Under the pieces are notes generated by a model. It searched no databases. It worked only from the letters and a program-made list of their open reading frames with translations, and was not told where the DNA came from. Shown in pieces: positions 49,292 to 57,503 of a DNA stretch of 64,000 nucleotides (position 1 is its first letter; the number at the start of each line of letters is the position of its first letter). Source of the stretch: Streptomyces hyderabadensis. Its GTDB lineage: Bacteria; Actinomycetota; Actinomycetes; Streptomycetales; Streptomycetaceae. The stretch lies in the NCBI RefSeq assembly GCF_020404845.1, contig NZ_JAIOJZ010000020.1, positions 1 through 64,000 of the forward strand, given 5' to 3'. The translations under genes and the position numbers were made by a program.

Positions 49292-50043
49292 GCGGGCAGG
49301 GGAAGCGGCGCGGGCGGGTGACTGCCGTCGCCGCGGGCGGTTTGTTGATGGCCGTCGTCGTGGGAGCGGTCGGCTACACCGTCGACACGGTCAAGGATGC
49401 CGATCGGGCCTCCGGCGCACCCGTCTGGACACCGCCCGGTGCCTCGACGGACGGCGAGAAGGAGACACCGGCGACCGGACTGTCCGGAGCCCTGGTGCCG
49501 TACCGGTCCGACGAGTGGACGCGGGGCCCCGACCTCGGGGAGTTCGGGGCGGACGCCGCGCTGACCGGTGCCCATGCGGCCGCTCTGACCAAGGAGTCGC
49601 TGAGCGACCTGCCCCGCTCGCAGCGCAAGGAGCTGGAGAAGGAGATCGACCGCCTGCACATCACGGGCGTGGCAATGCGCAGCTACGCCACGACGGGCGG
49701 CTTCCACGACGGTGAGCAGACCGGGGCGGCCACGCTCAGCATCGTCCTGACCCGGATGGACCGGGGCGCGGCCCGTTCCGGCGCGAGCGACCGGAACGAA
49801 GCCTTCGAATCCCTGGACGTCTTCGAGGCGGGACCGAGCATCAAGGGCCACAAGGACGCCCGCTGCTACCGCCTTCCGGGCGAATCGGATGAGGAACTCG
49901 ACGTCATGTTCTGTACCGCCTCCCAGGGAGACGTCCTCGTCTCCGCCACCGCCGAAGGCGTGCGGCCGTTCGGTGCCGAGGGCGTCGTCGCGCTGCTGAC
50001 CGAGCAGCTCGACCGCCTCGGCGAAACCGGGGTGGCGGTGTGA
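49288..50043 (+). CDS. Membrane-anchored protein, second of three paralogues
   Basis: 251 residues from GTG 49288, overlapping the previous stop by four bases. One N-terminal transmembrane helix (VTAVAAGGLLMAVVVGAVGYTV) and an extracellular domain with two Cys (DARCYRLPGE; VMFCTASQG) that could pair. It shares only a loose pattern with its neighbours (ITGVAMRSYATTGG...ATLSIVLTRMD), so it is the most diverged of the three. Unknown function. Confidence 0.68.
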   Translation: MSGQGKRRGRVTAVAAGGLLMAVVVGAVGYTVDTVKDADRASGAPVWTPPGASTDGEKETPATGLSGALVPYRSDEWTRGPDLGEFGADAALTGAHAAALTKESLSDLPRSQRKELEKEIDRLHITGVAMRSYATTGGFHDGEQTGAATLSIVLTRMDRGAARSGASDRNEAFESLDVFEAGPSIKGHKDARCYRLPGESDEELDVMFCTASQGDVLVSATAEGVRPFGAEGVVALLTEQLDRLGETGVAV

Positions 50044-50921
50044 CCGAGCAGCCCGCACAGGCCGAGCAGCCCGCCCAGCCGTCCATGGAGCCCGTGCCCG
50101 ACATCGCCCAGCCGGTCGCGGAGCCCGCCGACGCTGCGGTGCCCTCCGCGGCGAGGAAGGACCGTCGCGTCCTGCACGGCGTGCTGCGCTGGACCGCGGC
50201 CGTCGCCGTCTTCGCCGCGGTCGGGTCGGCCACGGCGTACGGCGTCACGAGCATGGACCGGACGGACGTACCGGGCTTGGCGACCCGGACGGACGGGCGC
50301 TGGACGTACCCCGAGCTGACGGCCCCGCCGCTGCCGACCGGCAGTCCCCGCCCGTTCGCACGGACCAATCCGGCCGGCACCCACTACGCGGACCTGCGGG
50401 AGCTCGTGCTGCCCGCGCCCGAGGGTGCCGAGCCGGACAAGAGCCTGCGTGGCAAGGACGGCTGGCTGGCGACGGACGAGTTCCTCAAGGAGTACGGGGA
50501 CACCTCCGAACAAGAGGAGCTCCGGCAGCTGTTCGTCGACTACGGACTGCGCCACATCGCCGCTCGCGGCTGGACCACGTCCGACGGCACTCACACGCGG
50601 GTCTACCTGCTGCACTTCGACACCGCGGCCGTGGTGGACGAACTGCGCAACAGCCACCTCGCGTCGTACAGCGAGCCCGCCTACGCCGTGCGGGGGACGG
50701 ACCTGAGCTTTCCCGACGAGAAGTTCCCGACGGAGGCCGTGAGCGACGACCTGGACTACTCGGTCTACGTCGAGCCCGAGCCGTACGGCGCCGAGCAGGT
50801 GAGGCAGGCGTACCTCGGCGCCGGGGATGTGCTGGCCGTCGTCCTGCAGACCCGCAAGGGCGGGGCGGCCGCTGTGCCCTTCCAGCAGACGGTCGCCCTC
50901 CAGAGCAGGCTCCTCGGGTGA
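50040..50921 (+). CDS. Membrane-anchored protein, third of three paralogues
   Basis: 293 residues from GTG 50040, again overlapping by four bases. Cytoplasmic N-terminus rich in EQPAQ, transmembrane helix (LRWTAAVAVFAAVGSATAYGV), then an extracellular domain DLRELVLPAPEGAEPDKSLRGKDGWLATDEFLKEYGDTSEQEELRQL...TRVYLLHFDTAAVVDEL that matches the first gene. The three genes are translationally coupled and must be made together, probably as a complex. Confidence 0.7.
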   Translation: MTEQPAQAEQPAQPSMEPVPDIAQPVAEPADAAVPSAARKDRRVLHGVLRWTAAVAVFAAVGSATAYGVTSMDRTDVPGLATRTDGRWTYPELTAPPLPTGSPRPFARTNPAGTHYADLRELVLPAPEGAEPDKSLRGKDGWLATDEFLKEYGDTSEQEELRQLFVDYGLRHIAARGWTTSDGTHTRVYLLHFDTAAVVDELRNSHLASYSEPAYAVRGTDLSFPDEKFPTEAVSDDLDYSVYVEPEPYGAEQVRQAYLGAGDVLAVVLQTRKGGAAAVPFQQTVALQSRLLG

Positions 50922-50937
50922 CCGGGTAGCGGACCGC

Positions 50938-51300
50938 TCAGTAGACGAGGGCCTGCGTGTCGTCGGCCAGGGCTTCCTGCACGAAGACCTGCGCGCCCGC
51001 GATGCGCACGCCCTCGATGACGTCCTTCTCGGTGAGGTCGCGCCGGGCCGCGCACTGGGTGCACAGCGTCACCCGGCCACCCGCGAGGAGCGAGTCCAGC
51101 AGGTCGGGCAGCGGCGCGGCGTGCGGCAGCTCGAACTCGGCCGCACGCCCCGGCACCGCGAACCACGCGGACTCACCGGTCAGCCACAGCGACACGTCGA
51201 CCCCGCTGGCCACGGCCACCGCCGCCACGGTGAACGCCTGCGAGCAGCGCTCCGGGGCATCGGCCCCCGCCGTCACCTTGATCACGAGCTTCTTCGCCAT
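50938..51300 (-). CDS. DsrE-family protein
   Basis: 120 residues, a small alpha/beta DsrE/F-like fold. MAKKLVIKVTAGADAPERCSQAF, then GRVTLCTQCAARRDLTEKDVIEGVRIAG with two Cys (Cys-x2-Cys) at the place where DsrE proteins hold the sulfur-binding Cys. It may take part in sulfur transfer or peroxide handling. The next gene on this strand is 28 bases upstream, so they may be co-transcribed. Confidence 0.82.
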   Translation of the reverse strand: MAKKLVIKVTAGADAPERCSQAFTVAAVAVASGVDVSLWLTGESAWFAVPGRAAEFELPHAAPLPDLLDSLLAGGRVTLCTQCAARRDLTEKDVIEGVRIAGAQVFVQEALADDTQALVY

Positions 51301-51328
51301 GCCGGAAGCGTAGCCCTCGCGGGCGGCG

Positions 51329-51580
51329 TCAGACCGCGAAGGTGATCGTCACCAGTAGCGTCGCGACGCAGAGGACGGTCAGCAGGCCGCTGACCGTGGC
51401 GCCGTCCAGCCGGGTGCGCCGCCGGGGCGGGGCCTTGTGCTTCGGCGCGGGCCGGGGCGGGTGGCCCGGGTGGAACGGGGGCATGGCGAAGCCGGGGGAG
51501 AGGGGCGTCCGGTCCCGTCGCGGCGCGAGCCGCTGTGCCCGCCGGCACTCCTCGTAGGGCAGTCCGCCGTCGTACGTCAT
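51329..51580 (-). CDS. Small C-tail-anchored membrane protein
   Basis: 83 residues. Basic Pro-rich N-terminal part (PPFHPGHPPRPAPKHKAPPRRRTR) and a single transmembrane helix at the C-terminus (VSGLLTVLCVATLLVTITFAV). No known family. ATG 51580 overlaps the stop of the upstream gene by four bases (ATGA), which supports both as real. Confidence 0.6.
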   Translation of the reverse strand: MTYDGGLPYEECRRAQRLAPRRDRTPLSPGFAMPPFHPGHPPRPAPKHKAPPRRRTRLDGATVSGLLTVLCVATLLVTITFAV

Positions 51581-51969
51581 GCCTCGTGCTCCTTGCGCTG
51601 GTGCTGGCGCAGCAGGACGTTCGCGTCCGTCACCGCGCTGTGGTCGAACGCCGCGCGTGCGGCCTCCCGCCGGTCGGCCAGCCAGGCGCAGGCCTCGCAG
51701 TCCGGCACCGGCAGGAGCGGCCGTTCCAGCTCGCCGGGGGCCGGGGGCGTGGCGAGGGTGCGGTCGTTCGCGGCGCGCAGGCTCGCCCCGAGGCGCTCGC
51801 GGTCGGTCGCGGGGCGCAGCGCGGCCGGTTCCGCCTCCCACTCCCGGCCGCCGCCGAGGGGACGCAGCAGCACACGCGCCCCGCTGCGGTCCCGGTACTC
51901 ACCGACTTTGGCGGCGGCGGTGTCGTAGAGCACGGTGCCGGGCTCGTAGGTGGCCGGTTCTGGTCTCAC
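51577..51969 (-). CDS. Conserved hypothetical protein beside DUF397 cluster
   Basis: 130 residues, soluble, with two close Cys (DCEACAW). The start YEPGTVLYDTAAAKVGEYRDRSGARVLLRPLGGGREWEA is the pattern of a short Streptomyces family usually found beside DUF397/helix-turn-helix gene pairs, as here (divergent, 172 bases apart). The function is unknown. Confidence 0.72.
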   Translation of the reverse strand: MRPEPATYEPGTVLYDTAAAKVGEYRDRSGARVLLRPLGGGREWEAEPAALRPATDRERLGASLRAANDRTLATPPAPGELERPLLPVPDCEACAWLADRREAARAAFDHSAVTDANVLLRQHQRKEHEA

Positions 51970-52141
51970 GGGTCCGCTCCCTTACGTCAACATCTATACG
52001 GAATGCGACAGTTGCCCTACTCTGCGTAGTGGTGGGCAGTTACGAGCATGACCCACGGCGGGGGTCGCCAAGCCCGGAACGGCCGCTAGTGCCACAACGG
52101 GCGCTCCAAATTCCACAAATTCCACAGCCGGGAGGGGTGCG

Positions 52142-52984
52142 GTGCCGCAGCGGAGGGCGATCACGGGTCGCAGTCAGGAACCGAGGGCACGGTTCGCGGA
52201 GGAGCTGCGGCTGCTCCGGCACCGGCGGGGCGTGTCCCTGCGGGGCGTCGCGGAGGTGGTGGGGTGGGACGCGTCCCAGTTCGGGAAGATGGAGAACGGC
52301 CACACGCTGGGCGGCCCGGAGATCGTCGAGGCGCTGGACCAGTACTACGCCACGGGCGGCATGCTGCTCACCCTGTGGGAGCTGGCGGTGGCCGATCCGA
52401 CGCAGTTCAAGGAGCGGTACCGCCGGTACATGGTGCTGGAGGCCGAGGCGGTGAGTATGTGGCAGTACTCGCCGAGTTTCGTGCCGGGCCTGCTCCAGAC
52501 GCCGGAGTACGCGGCGGAGCTGCTCAGCCAGGGTGGACTGACGGGCGTCGAGCTGGACAAGCAGGTGGCGGCGCGCATGGGCCGCCGCGAGCCGCTGCTG
52601 GCCGAGGGCGGGCCGCAGTTCCGGGCTTTGCTCTCCGAGGCAGCGCTGCGCAGCCCAATGAACGCACCCGCTCAGTGGCGGTCGCAGTTGCGTCATCTCT
52701 TGGTGATGGGAGGCCGTTCCAACGTCATCGTCCAGGTGCAGCTGTTGTCGGCCGGGCTGCACGGGCTGCCCAACACCGACGCCATGTTCCTGCGCGGTGC
52801 TGGTGGCCGGACCGTGGCTTGGGTAGAGACGGGCTATTCAGGCGAACTGGTGCAAGAAACTCAGGCCGTTGATCTGCTCCAGCTCCGATACGATCGGGTG
52901 CGCGATATGGCCCTGTCTCCGGGCGAATCGCGGGAGTTCATCGAGCGGATGCTGGAGGAAGCGCCATGCGAGCCATCGATCTGA
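52142..52984 (+). CDS. XRE-type regulator with DUF5753, WhiJ-like
   Basis: 280 residues from GTG 52142. N-terminal helix-turn-helix (RFAEELRLLRHRRGVSLRGVAEVVGWDASQFGKMENG), then a DUF5753 domain (QYSPSFVPGLLQTPEYAAELL; RALLSEAALRS). This belongs to the large Streptomyces family of WhiJ/AbaA-type regulators, each coupled to a DUF397 gene. Here the stop overlaps the start of the DUF397 gene by 19 bases. Known members affect development or antibiotic production; the targets of this one are unknown. Confidence 0.92.
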   Translation: MPQRRAITGRSQEPRARFAEELRLLRHRRGVSLRGVAEVVGWDASQFGKMENGHTLGGPEIVEALDQYYATGGMLLTLWELAVADPTQFKERYRRYMVLEAEAVSMWQYSPSFVPGLLQTPEYAAELLSQGGLTGVELDKQVAARMGRREPLLAEGGPQFRALLSEAALRSPMNAPAQWRSQLRHLLVMGGRSNVIVQVQLLSAGLHGLPNTDAMFLRGAGGRTVAWVETGYSGELVQETQAVDLLQLRYDRVRDMALSPGESREFIERMLEEAPCEPSI

Positions 52985-53181
52985 GCACGATCACCTGGCG
53001 CAAGAGCAGCTACAGCAACCCGGACGGCGGCAACTGCGTCGAGGTCGCCCCCAACCTCCCCTCCCTCGTCCCGGTCCGGGACAGCAAGGACCCCGCCCGC
53101 GGTGCCCTCCTGTTCGCCGCGCCCGCGTGGGTCGCCTTCCTGGACGGAGTCCGGCGAGAAGAGCCGAGGTGGGCCGCGTAA
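52966..53181 (+). CDS. DUF397 protein
   Basis: 71 residues: TWRKSSYSNPDGGNCVEVAPNL through VPVRDSKDPARGALLFAAPAWVAFLDGVR is the complete DUF397 domain. Such proteins are thought to act with the adjacent helix-turn-helix protein, perhaps as an antagonist in a WhiJ-like module. The gene overlaps the regulator by 19 bases. Confidence 0.93.
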   Translation: MRAIDLSTITWRKSSYSNPDGGNCVEVAPNLPSLVPVRDSKDPARGALLFAAPAWVAFLDGVRREEPRWAA

Positions 53182-53226
53182 GCTGGGGGCGGCCCTGTCG
53201 TATGCCCCCCGCTCAAGGAGCACCCC

Positions 53227-53325
53227 GTGGAGATCTTCTTCGAAGCCCTGCTGGTCCTGGTCTGCGTCGGCGTTCTCGCCTTCGCCGGTCTGACCGTGAA
53301 GAAGCTGTACCAGGGCCAGCGCTGA
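53227..53325 (+). CDS. 32-residue membrane peptide
   Basis: GTG 53227 with AAGGAG upstream. The peptide is one transmembrane helix (ALLVLVCVGVLAFAGLTV) with a basic end KKLYQGQR, and lies 28 bases before the nitrobindin-like gene. I recall very similar small frames at the same place in other streptomycetes. Function unknown. Confidence 0.72.
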   Translation: MEIFFEALLVLVCVGVLAFAGLTVKKLYQGQR

Positions 53326-53353
53326 TCACCGACGCCAGGAAGTAAGTCCGCTC

Positions 53354-53929
53354 ATGATCGAGATCCCGTCCGACCTGCACAAGGACCTCGTCCCCCTCGC
53401 CTTCCTCCTCGGTGACTGGGCGGGCGCGGGCGTGCACGACTTCCCCGGTGCCGAGAAGTGCAACTTCGGCCAGGAGGTCTCCTTCACCCACGACGGCCGG
53501 GACTTCCTGGAGTACGAGTCCCACACCTGGGTGCTGGACAACGACGGCAACAAGGTCCGCCCGCTGGAGTCCGAGCACGGCTTCTGGCGCATCGACGCGA
53601 ACCGCAAGGTCGAGGTCACGATGACCCGCGACGACGGCGTCATCGAGATCTGGTACGGCGAGCTGGCCGACCAGAAGCCCCAGATCGACCTGGTCACGGA
53701 CGCGGTGGCGCGCACCGCGGCCTCCCGCCCCTACACCGGCGGCAAGCGGCTGTACGGCTACGTCAAGAGCGACCTGATGTGGGTCGGCGAGAAGCAGACC
53801 CCGGAGGTCGAGCTGCGCCCCTACATGTCGGCGCACCTGAAGAAGGTCGTCACCCCGGAGGACGTCGAGCGCTGGGCCAAGGCCCTGCCGGACGACATGC
53901 CGGACGACGGGATCGCTTTCTTCAAGTAA
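53354..53929 (+). CDS. Nitrobindin/FABP-like heme-binding beta-barrel protein
   Basis: 191 residues. LAFLLGDWAGAGVHDFP carries the G-x-W-x-G-x-G loop of nitrobindins, EHGFWRID the second barrel motif, and the late RPYMSAHLKKV the His that ligates heme in the family. Relatives bind ferric heme and react with NO or peroxynitrite. Cytoplasmic. It probably shares a transcript with the 32-residue peptide. Confidence 0.87.
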   Translation: MIEIPSDLHKDLVPLAFLLGDWAGAGVHDFPGAEKCNFGQEVSFTHDGRDFLEYESHTWVLDNDGNKVRPLESEHGFWRIDANRKVEVTMTRDDGVIEIWYGELADQKPQIDLVTDAVARTAASRPYTGGKRLYGYVKSDLMWVGEKQTPEVELRPYMSAHLKKVVTPEDVERWAKALPDDMPDDGIAFFK

Positions 53930-53945
53930 TCCTCCGTTCGCCCGG

Positions 53946-54209
53946 TCACCCGTTCCAGACGATGGTGCAGATGTAGACGCACTCGTGCCGGGGGACCGCG
54001 AGGAATTGGATGAAGCCGCGTCCGCCGAAGATGGGGAAGTTCCGTAACCCGCCGGGCTTCCCCTCCGGGCGACTGCCCGCAACCTCGGCTTCTCGTCCGA
54101 GGGCGGCGATCTCGGTGGCGATCCGCTCCACCTCGGCCACGACGCCTACGGGCAACCCTGCCGTGAGGTACTCCTCGCTCGGGTTGTACTCCCACTTCCA
54201 GTCGCTCAC
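53946..54209 (-). CDS. RelE/ParE-like putative toxin
   Basis: 87 residues. VVAEVERIATEIAALGREAE, LRNFPIFGGRGFIQFLAVPRHECVYICTIVWNG resembles the helix and three-strand sheet of ParE/RelE proteins (the terminal strand ending in VW-x-G). Catalytic residues cannot be assigned. It overlaps the upstream gene by four bases, the usual antitoxin-first order. A toxin role is inferred from size, overlap and fold pattern. Confidence 0.5.
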   Translation of the reverse strand: MSDWKWEYNPSEEYLTAGLPVGVVAEVERIATEIAALGREAEVAGSRPEGKPGGLRNFPIFGGRGFIQFLAVPRHECVYICTIVWNG

Positions 54210-54556
54210 AGACCCGCCTCCGCCTCCGCGTCGGCGTGGATCTTCCGGATCTCCGCGATGGCGTCCGTCGGATCCTCCGTGCCTGCACTCACCACTTCTT
54301 CCAGGTGCCGCAGTCGCGCGGCGAGCGTCGGCCGGCGCTGGATCGCCACGAACACTCCCCAGGTGTGGACGAACGTGCGCAGAGGTGCCAGGGACTGCGT
54401 CTGTTGCGCGTTGGTGGTCGCCTCGACGAGATCCTCGACGAACGCGGGCACCCGGCTCGGCGTCAGCCTCGCGACCGCGGTACGGAGTGCGTCGGGGGTG
54501 AGCGCGGGCATGGGGACAAGGGGCTCGGTGAGTGGTTCCGGGTGGTGAGCGGTCAT
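54206..54556 (-). CDS. DUF6247-like putative antitoxin
   Basis: 116 residues from ATG 54556 with GGAGGA upstream. Helical: ALTPDALRTAVARLTPSRVPAFVEDLVEATTNAQQTQSLAPLRTFVHTWGVFVAIQRRPTLAARL. I believe it matches the DUF6247 family, found in Streptomyces toxin-antitoxin-like pairs. No classical DNA-binding motif is visible. Confidence 0.55.
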   Translation of the reverse strand: MTAHHPEPLTEPLVPMPALTPDALRTAVARLTPSRVPAFVEDLVEATTNAQQTQSLAPLRTFVHTWGVFVAIQRRPTLAARLRHLEEVVSAGTEDPTDAIAEIRKIHADAEAEAGL

Positions 54557-54672
54557 GAAGTCCTCCGGGGCGAAGGCCGATGTCGATGTCGACGGTACCG
54601 ATGGCGGCGATGGGCCGGGGCGATTCCCGGGCGTCACCCGATGAAGCGGACCGCCGGGCCTAGACTCGTGGT

Positions 54673-55110
54673 GTGGTGAGCACCGACTGGAAGAGCGACC
54701 TCAGGCAGCGCGGCTACCGGCTGACGCCCCAGCGGCAGCTGGTGCTCGAAGCCGTCGACACCCTGGAGCACGCGACCCCCGACGACATCCTCGGCGAAGT
54801 GCGGAAGACGGCGTCGGGGATCAACATCTCCACCGTGTACCGCACGCTGGAGCTGCTGGAGGAGCTGGGGCTGGTCAGCCACGCCCACCTCGGGCACGGT
54901 GCGCCCACCTACCACCTGGCCGACCGGCACCACCACATCCACCTGGTCTGCCGGGACTGCACCAACGTGATCGAGGCCGATCTGTCGGTGGCCGCGGACT
55001 TCACGGCCAAGCTGCGCGAGCAGTTCGGCTTCGACACCGACATGAAGCACTTCGCGATCTTCGGCCGGTGCGAGAGCTGTTCCCTGAAGGGTTCAACTAC
55101 CGAGTCGTAA
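54673..55110 (+). CDS. nur: Nickel-responsive Fur-family regulator Nur
   Basis: 145 residues from GTG 54673. The winged helix is RQRGYRLTPQRQLVLEAVDTLEHATPDDILGEV and INISTVYRTLELLEELGLV. The metal ligands are the His cluster DRHHHIHLVCRDC and the C-terminal CESC. It matches my memory of S. coelicolor Nur, whose Ni site uses the His cluster. Known role: represses nickel uptake and the Fe-superoxide dismutase gene. TAGACT six bases before the GTG suggests a leaderless transcript. Confidence 0.92.
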   Translation: MVSTDWKSDLRQRGYRLTPQRQLVLEAVDTLEHATPDDILGEVRKTASGINISTVYRTLELLEELGLVSHAHLGHGAPTYHLADRHHHIHLVCRDCTNVIEADLSVAADFTAKLREQFGFDTDMKHFAIFGRCESCSLKGSTTES

Positions 55111-55130
55111 GCGAGTCGTAGGCTGGGCGT

Positions 55131-56096
55131 ATGAAGAGCCCCCTGCTGTCCCTGCCCGGCGCCGTTCCCGCCGAGGGCGTGGACGAAGGCGTCGCCGCCC
55201 ACTACGGCGACCTGTTCCGCGAGCAGCGTGCCCTCGCCGACGGCACCGGCTTCGTCGACCTGTCCCACCGCGGTGTCGTCACCGTCACGGGCGACGACCG
55301 GCTGAGCTGGCTGCACCTGCTGCTCACCCAGCACGTCAGCGACCTGCCGGCCGGCCAGGCCACCGAGGCGCTGATCCTCTCCGCGAACGGCCACATCGAA
55401 CACGCCCTGTACCTCGTCGACGACGGCACAAGCGTCTGGGCCCACGTCGAGCCCGGCACCCAGGAGGCGCTGATCGCCTACCTGGAGTCGATGAAATTCT
55501 TCTACCGGGTCGAGGTCGCCGACCGCACCGCCGACACCGCCGTCGTGCACCTGCCGGCCGGGTCCATCGCCCAGGCCCCCGCCTCGGCCGTGGTCCGCGA
55601 GACGCCGTACGGACGTGATCTCTTCCTGCCGCGGGAGGAGCTGGAGGGCTTCGCCGCCGAGGCCGGGCCCGCGGCCGGGATCCTCGCGCACGAGGCGCTG
55701 CGGGTCGAGCAGCACCGCCCGCGCCTCGGTTTCGAGACCGACCACCGGACCATCCCGCACGAGCTGGGCTGGATCGGGACGGCCGTGCACCTCCAGAAGG
55801 GCTGCTACCGCGGCCAGGAGACCGTCGCCCGGGTGCAGAACCTGGGCAAGCCGCCGCGCCGGCTGGTCTTCCTGCACCTGGACGGCAGCGAGGTCCACCT
55901 GCCGCCGAACGGGGCGGAGATCCGCCTCGCGGACGACGGGCCCGACGGCCGGAAGATCGGGTTCGTCACCACGTCCGTGCGCCACCACGAGCTGGGCCCG
56001 GTCGCCCTCGCCCTGGTGAAGCGGAACGTGCCGGTGGACGCCCGGCTGACGGCCGAGGACACGGCGGCCGCACAGGAGACGGTCGTCGAGCCGTAG
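55131..56096 (+). CDS. ygfZ: YgfZ/GcvT-like folate-binding protein
   Basis: 321 residues. The family signature KGCYRGQETVAR is present, with the Cys needed in YgfZ for iron-sulfur cluster work. The N-terminal part FVDLSHRGVVTVTGDDRLSWLHLLLTQHV is the GcvT-like folate-binding fold. YgfZ helps assemble or repair Fe-S clusters with tetrahydrofolate. It is 20 bases after nur on the same strand and may be read with it. Confidence 0.9.
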   Translation: MKSPLLSLPGAVPAEGVDEGVAAHYGDLFREQRALADGTGFVDLSHRGVVTVTGDDRLSWLHLLLTQHVSDLPAGQATEALILSANGHIEHALYLVDDGTSVWAHVEPGTQEALIAYLESMKFFYRVEVADRTADTAVVHLPAGSIAQAPASAVVRETPYGRDLFLPREELEGFAAEAGPAAGILAHEALRVEQHRPRLGFETDHRTIPHELGWIGTAVHLQKGCYRGQETVARVQNLGKPPRRLVFLHLDGSEVHLPPNGAEIRLADDGPDGRKIGFVTTSVRHHELGPVALALVKRNVPVDARLTAEDTAAAQETVVEP

Positions 56097-56114
56097 GCCC
56101 GTCCGGGGCCCGCC

Positions 56115-56540
56115 TCAGACCTCGACGAGGATCGTGAACGGGCCGTCGTTCGTCAGGGACACCCGCATCTGCGCGCCGAAACGTCCCGTCGCCACCGTCG
56201 CGCCCAGCGCACGCAGCCGGGCGACGACCTCGTCGACCAGCGGTTCGGCGACGTCTCCGGGGGCGGCGGCGTTCCAGGTGGGGCGGCGGCCCTTGCGGGC
56301 GTCGCCATAAAGAGTGAACTGGCTGATCACCAGCAGCGGAGCGTCGAGGTCGCTGCACGACTTCTCGTCGTGCAGCATCCGCACCGACCAGAGCTTGCGG
56401 GCCAGCTGCGCCGCCTTCTCCTTGGTGTCGTCGTGCGTGACGCCGACCAGGACGCACAGGCCCTCGCCGTCGATCGCGCCCACCGTCTCGCCGTCCACGA
56501 CGACGCTCGCGCCGTCCACCCTCTGCACCACCGCACGCAT
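56115..56540 (-). CDS. dtd: D-aminoacyl-tRNA deacylase
   Basis: 141 residues, the usual length. The active-site signatures SQFTLYGDARKGRRP and NDGPFTILVEV (the Gly-cisPro analogue loop) are intact. It removes D-amino acids and Gly from mischarged tRNAs. It begins MRAVVQRVDGASVVVDGE. Convergent with ygfZ. Confidence 0.95.
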   Translation of the reverse strand: MRAVVQRVDGASVVVDGETVGAIDGEGLCVLVGVTHDDTKEKAAQLARKLWSVRMLHDEKSCSDLDAPLLVISQFTLYGDARKGRRPTWNAAAPGDVAEPLVDEVVARLRALGATVATGRFGAQMRVSLTNDGPFTILVEV

Positions 56541-56718
56541 CCCGCAATGATGCCGTGCGCCCCCAGGGTGTGGACGGGCGGGGGCGTACGGGGTTTCTTA
56601 TCACTGCGAACCCCCCATCTGGGGCCGATCGGGGCCGATCGGGGGCACTCGGTCACATAGCGGCCACGTGGGGTGGCACGATGCTTCCAGACGCCGGGCG
56701 AGGGGACGGTTGAGGCAC

Positions 56719-57414
56719 ATGAGCACGACGAGTACGGGGCGGTCGTTCGGGAATGCCGCGTTGACATGTCCGAGTGGACGGGGCGCTCCGAGCGGTCCGG
56801 GTGGCCTGAGCGGTCCGGGTGGCCTGAGCGGTCTGGAGGCGCCCCGGGCGCCCGTGCAGCGCACGGACAGCCCGGAGCTGCCGGCGGATCCCCCGGCGGA
56901 CCCGCCGGAGCGTGACCTGACCGCGCTGAGCCTGCCGGAGCTGCGCACGCTGCGCCGCCAGGCCCAGCGCGAGGAGGCCGACCTCAGCTATGTACGGCGG
57001 CTGCTGCAGGGCCGTATCGACATCCTGCGCGCGGAGCTGGCGGGGCGCGGGCCGGCCTCGACGTCGTCCGTGGTCACCACCGCGGCGACGGGCTCCGTCG
57101 TGGACCGGCTGTCGGAGATCCTCGCCGACGCGCCCGCCCGGCAGCGCTCCTCCGCCCGGCACGTGACGCTGGCCACCCCGCGCAGCGAGGAGTGCCGGCG
57201 GCTGGCCGCGGAGATGCTGGGCGAGGTGGAGCTGTCCGACCTGACGGCCCGCACCGACGTCGAGCTGTCCGCCGGCCTGGGGCGGCTGGTGCGCTACGAG
57301 CAGCAGGTCTCCCGCAGCAGGCAGCGGCTCCAGCGCACGGCGGACGGCTGCAGCGCGGAGATCGCACGCCGGTACCGTGAAGGGGAAGCACAAGTCGACG
57401 ACCTGCTCGTGTGA
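56719..57414 (+). CDS. rsiG: Anti-sigma factor RsiG, c-di-GMP-dependent antagonist of WhiG
   Basis: 231 residues. Two copies of the c-di-GMP-binding signature E(x)3S(x)2R(x)3Q(x)3D are perfect: Glu86-Ser90-Arg93-Gln97-Asp101 and Glu194-Ser198-Arg201-Gln205-Asp209, on two long antiparallel helices. This is the defining feature of RsiG, which with c-di-GMP holds the sporulation sigma factor WhiG inactive (shown in S. venezuelae). The 65-residue N-terminus is a flexible tail with a GPGGLS repeat, matched by an 18-bp DNA repeat at about 56791-56833. Confidence 0.93.
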   Translation: MSTTSTGRSFGNAALTCPSGRGAPSGPGGLSGPGGLSGLEAPRAPVQRTDSPELPADPPADPPERDLTALSLPELRTLRRQAQREEADLSYVRRLLQGRIDILRAELAGRGPASTSSVVTTAATGSVVDRLSEILADAPARQRSSARHVTLATPRSEECRRLAAEMLGEVELSDLTARTDVELSAGLGRLVRYEQQVSRSRQRLQRTADGCSAEIARRYREGEAQVDDLLV

Positions 57415-57503
57415 CACGGGGGCGGCCAGCCGCGCCGCCCCCGGGGCCCGGTGATCCCGGGCCGTCGCCGCGGGCGGTCGCCCGTTCCGGAAGGCCACCG
57501 CCG

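Noticed and set aside
57411..57503. 31-residue N-terminal extension of the asparaginase
   Set aside because: Low-complexity Pro/Arg/Gly leader that starts at the end of rsiG; ATG 57504 has a good ribosome site.
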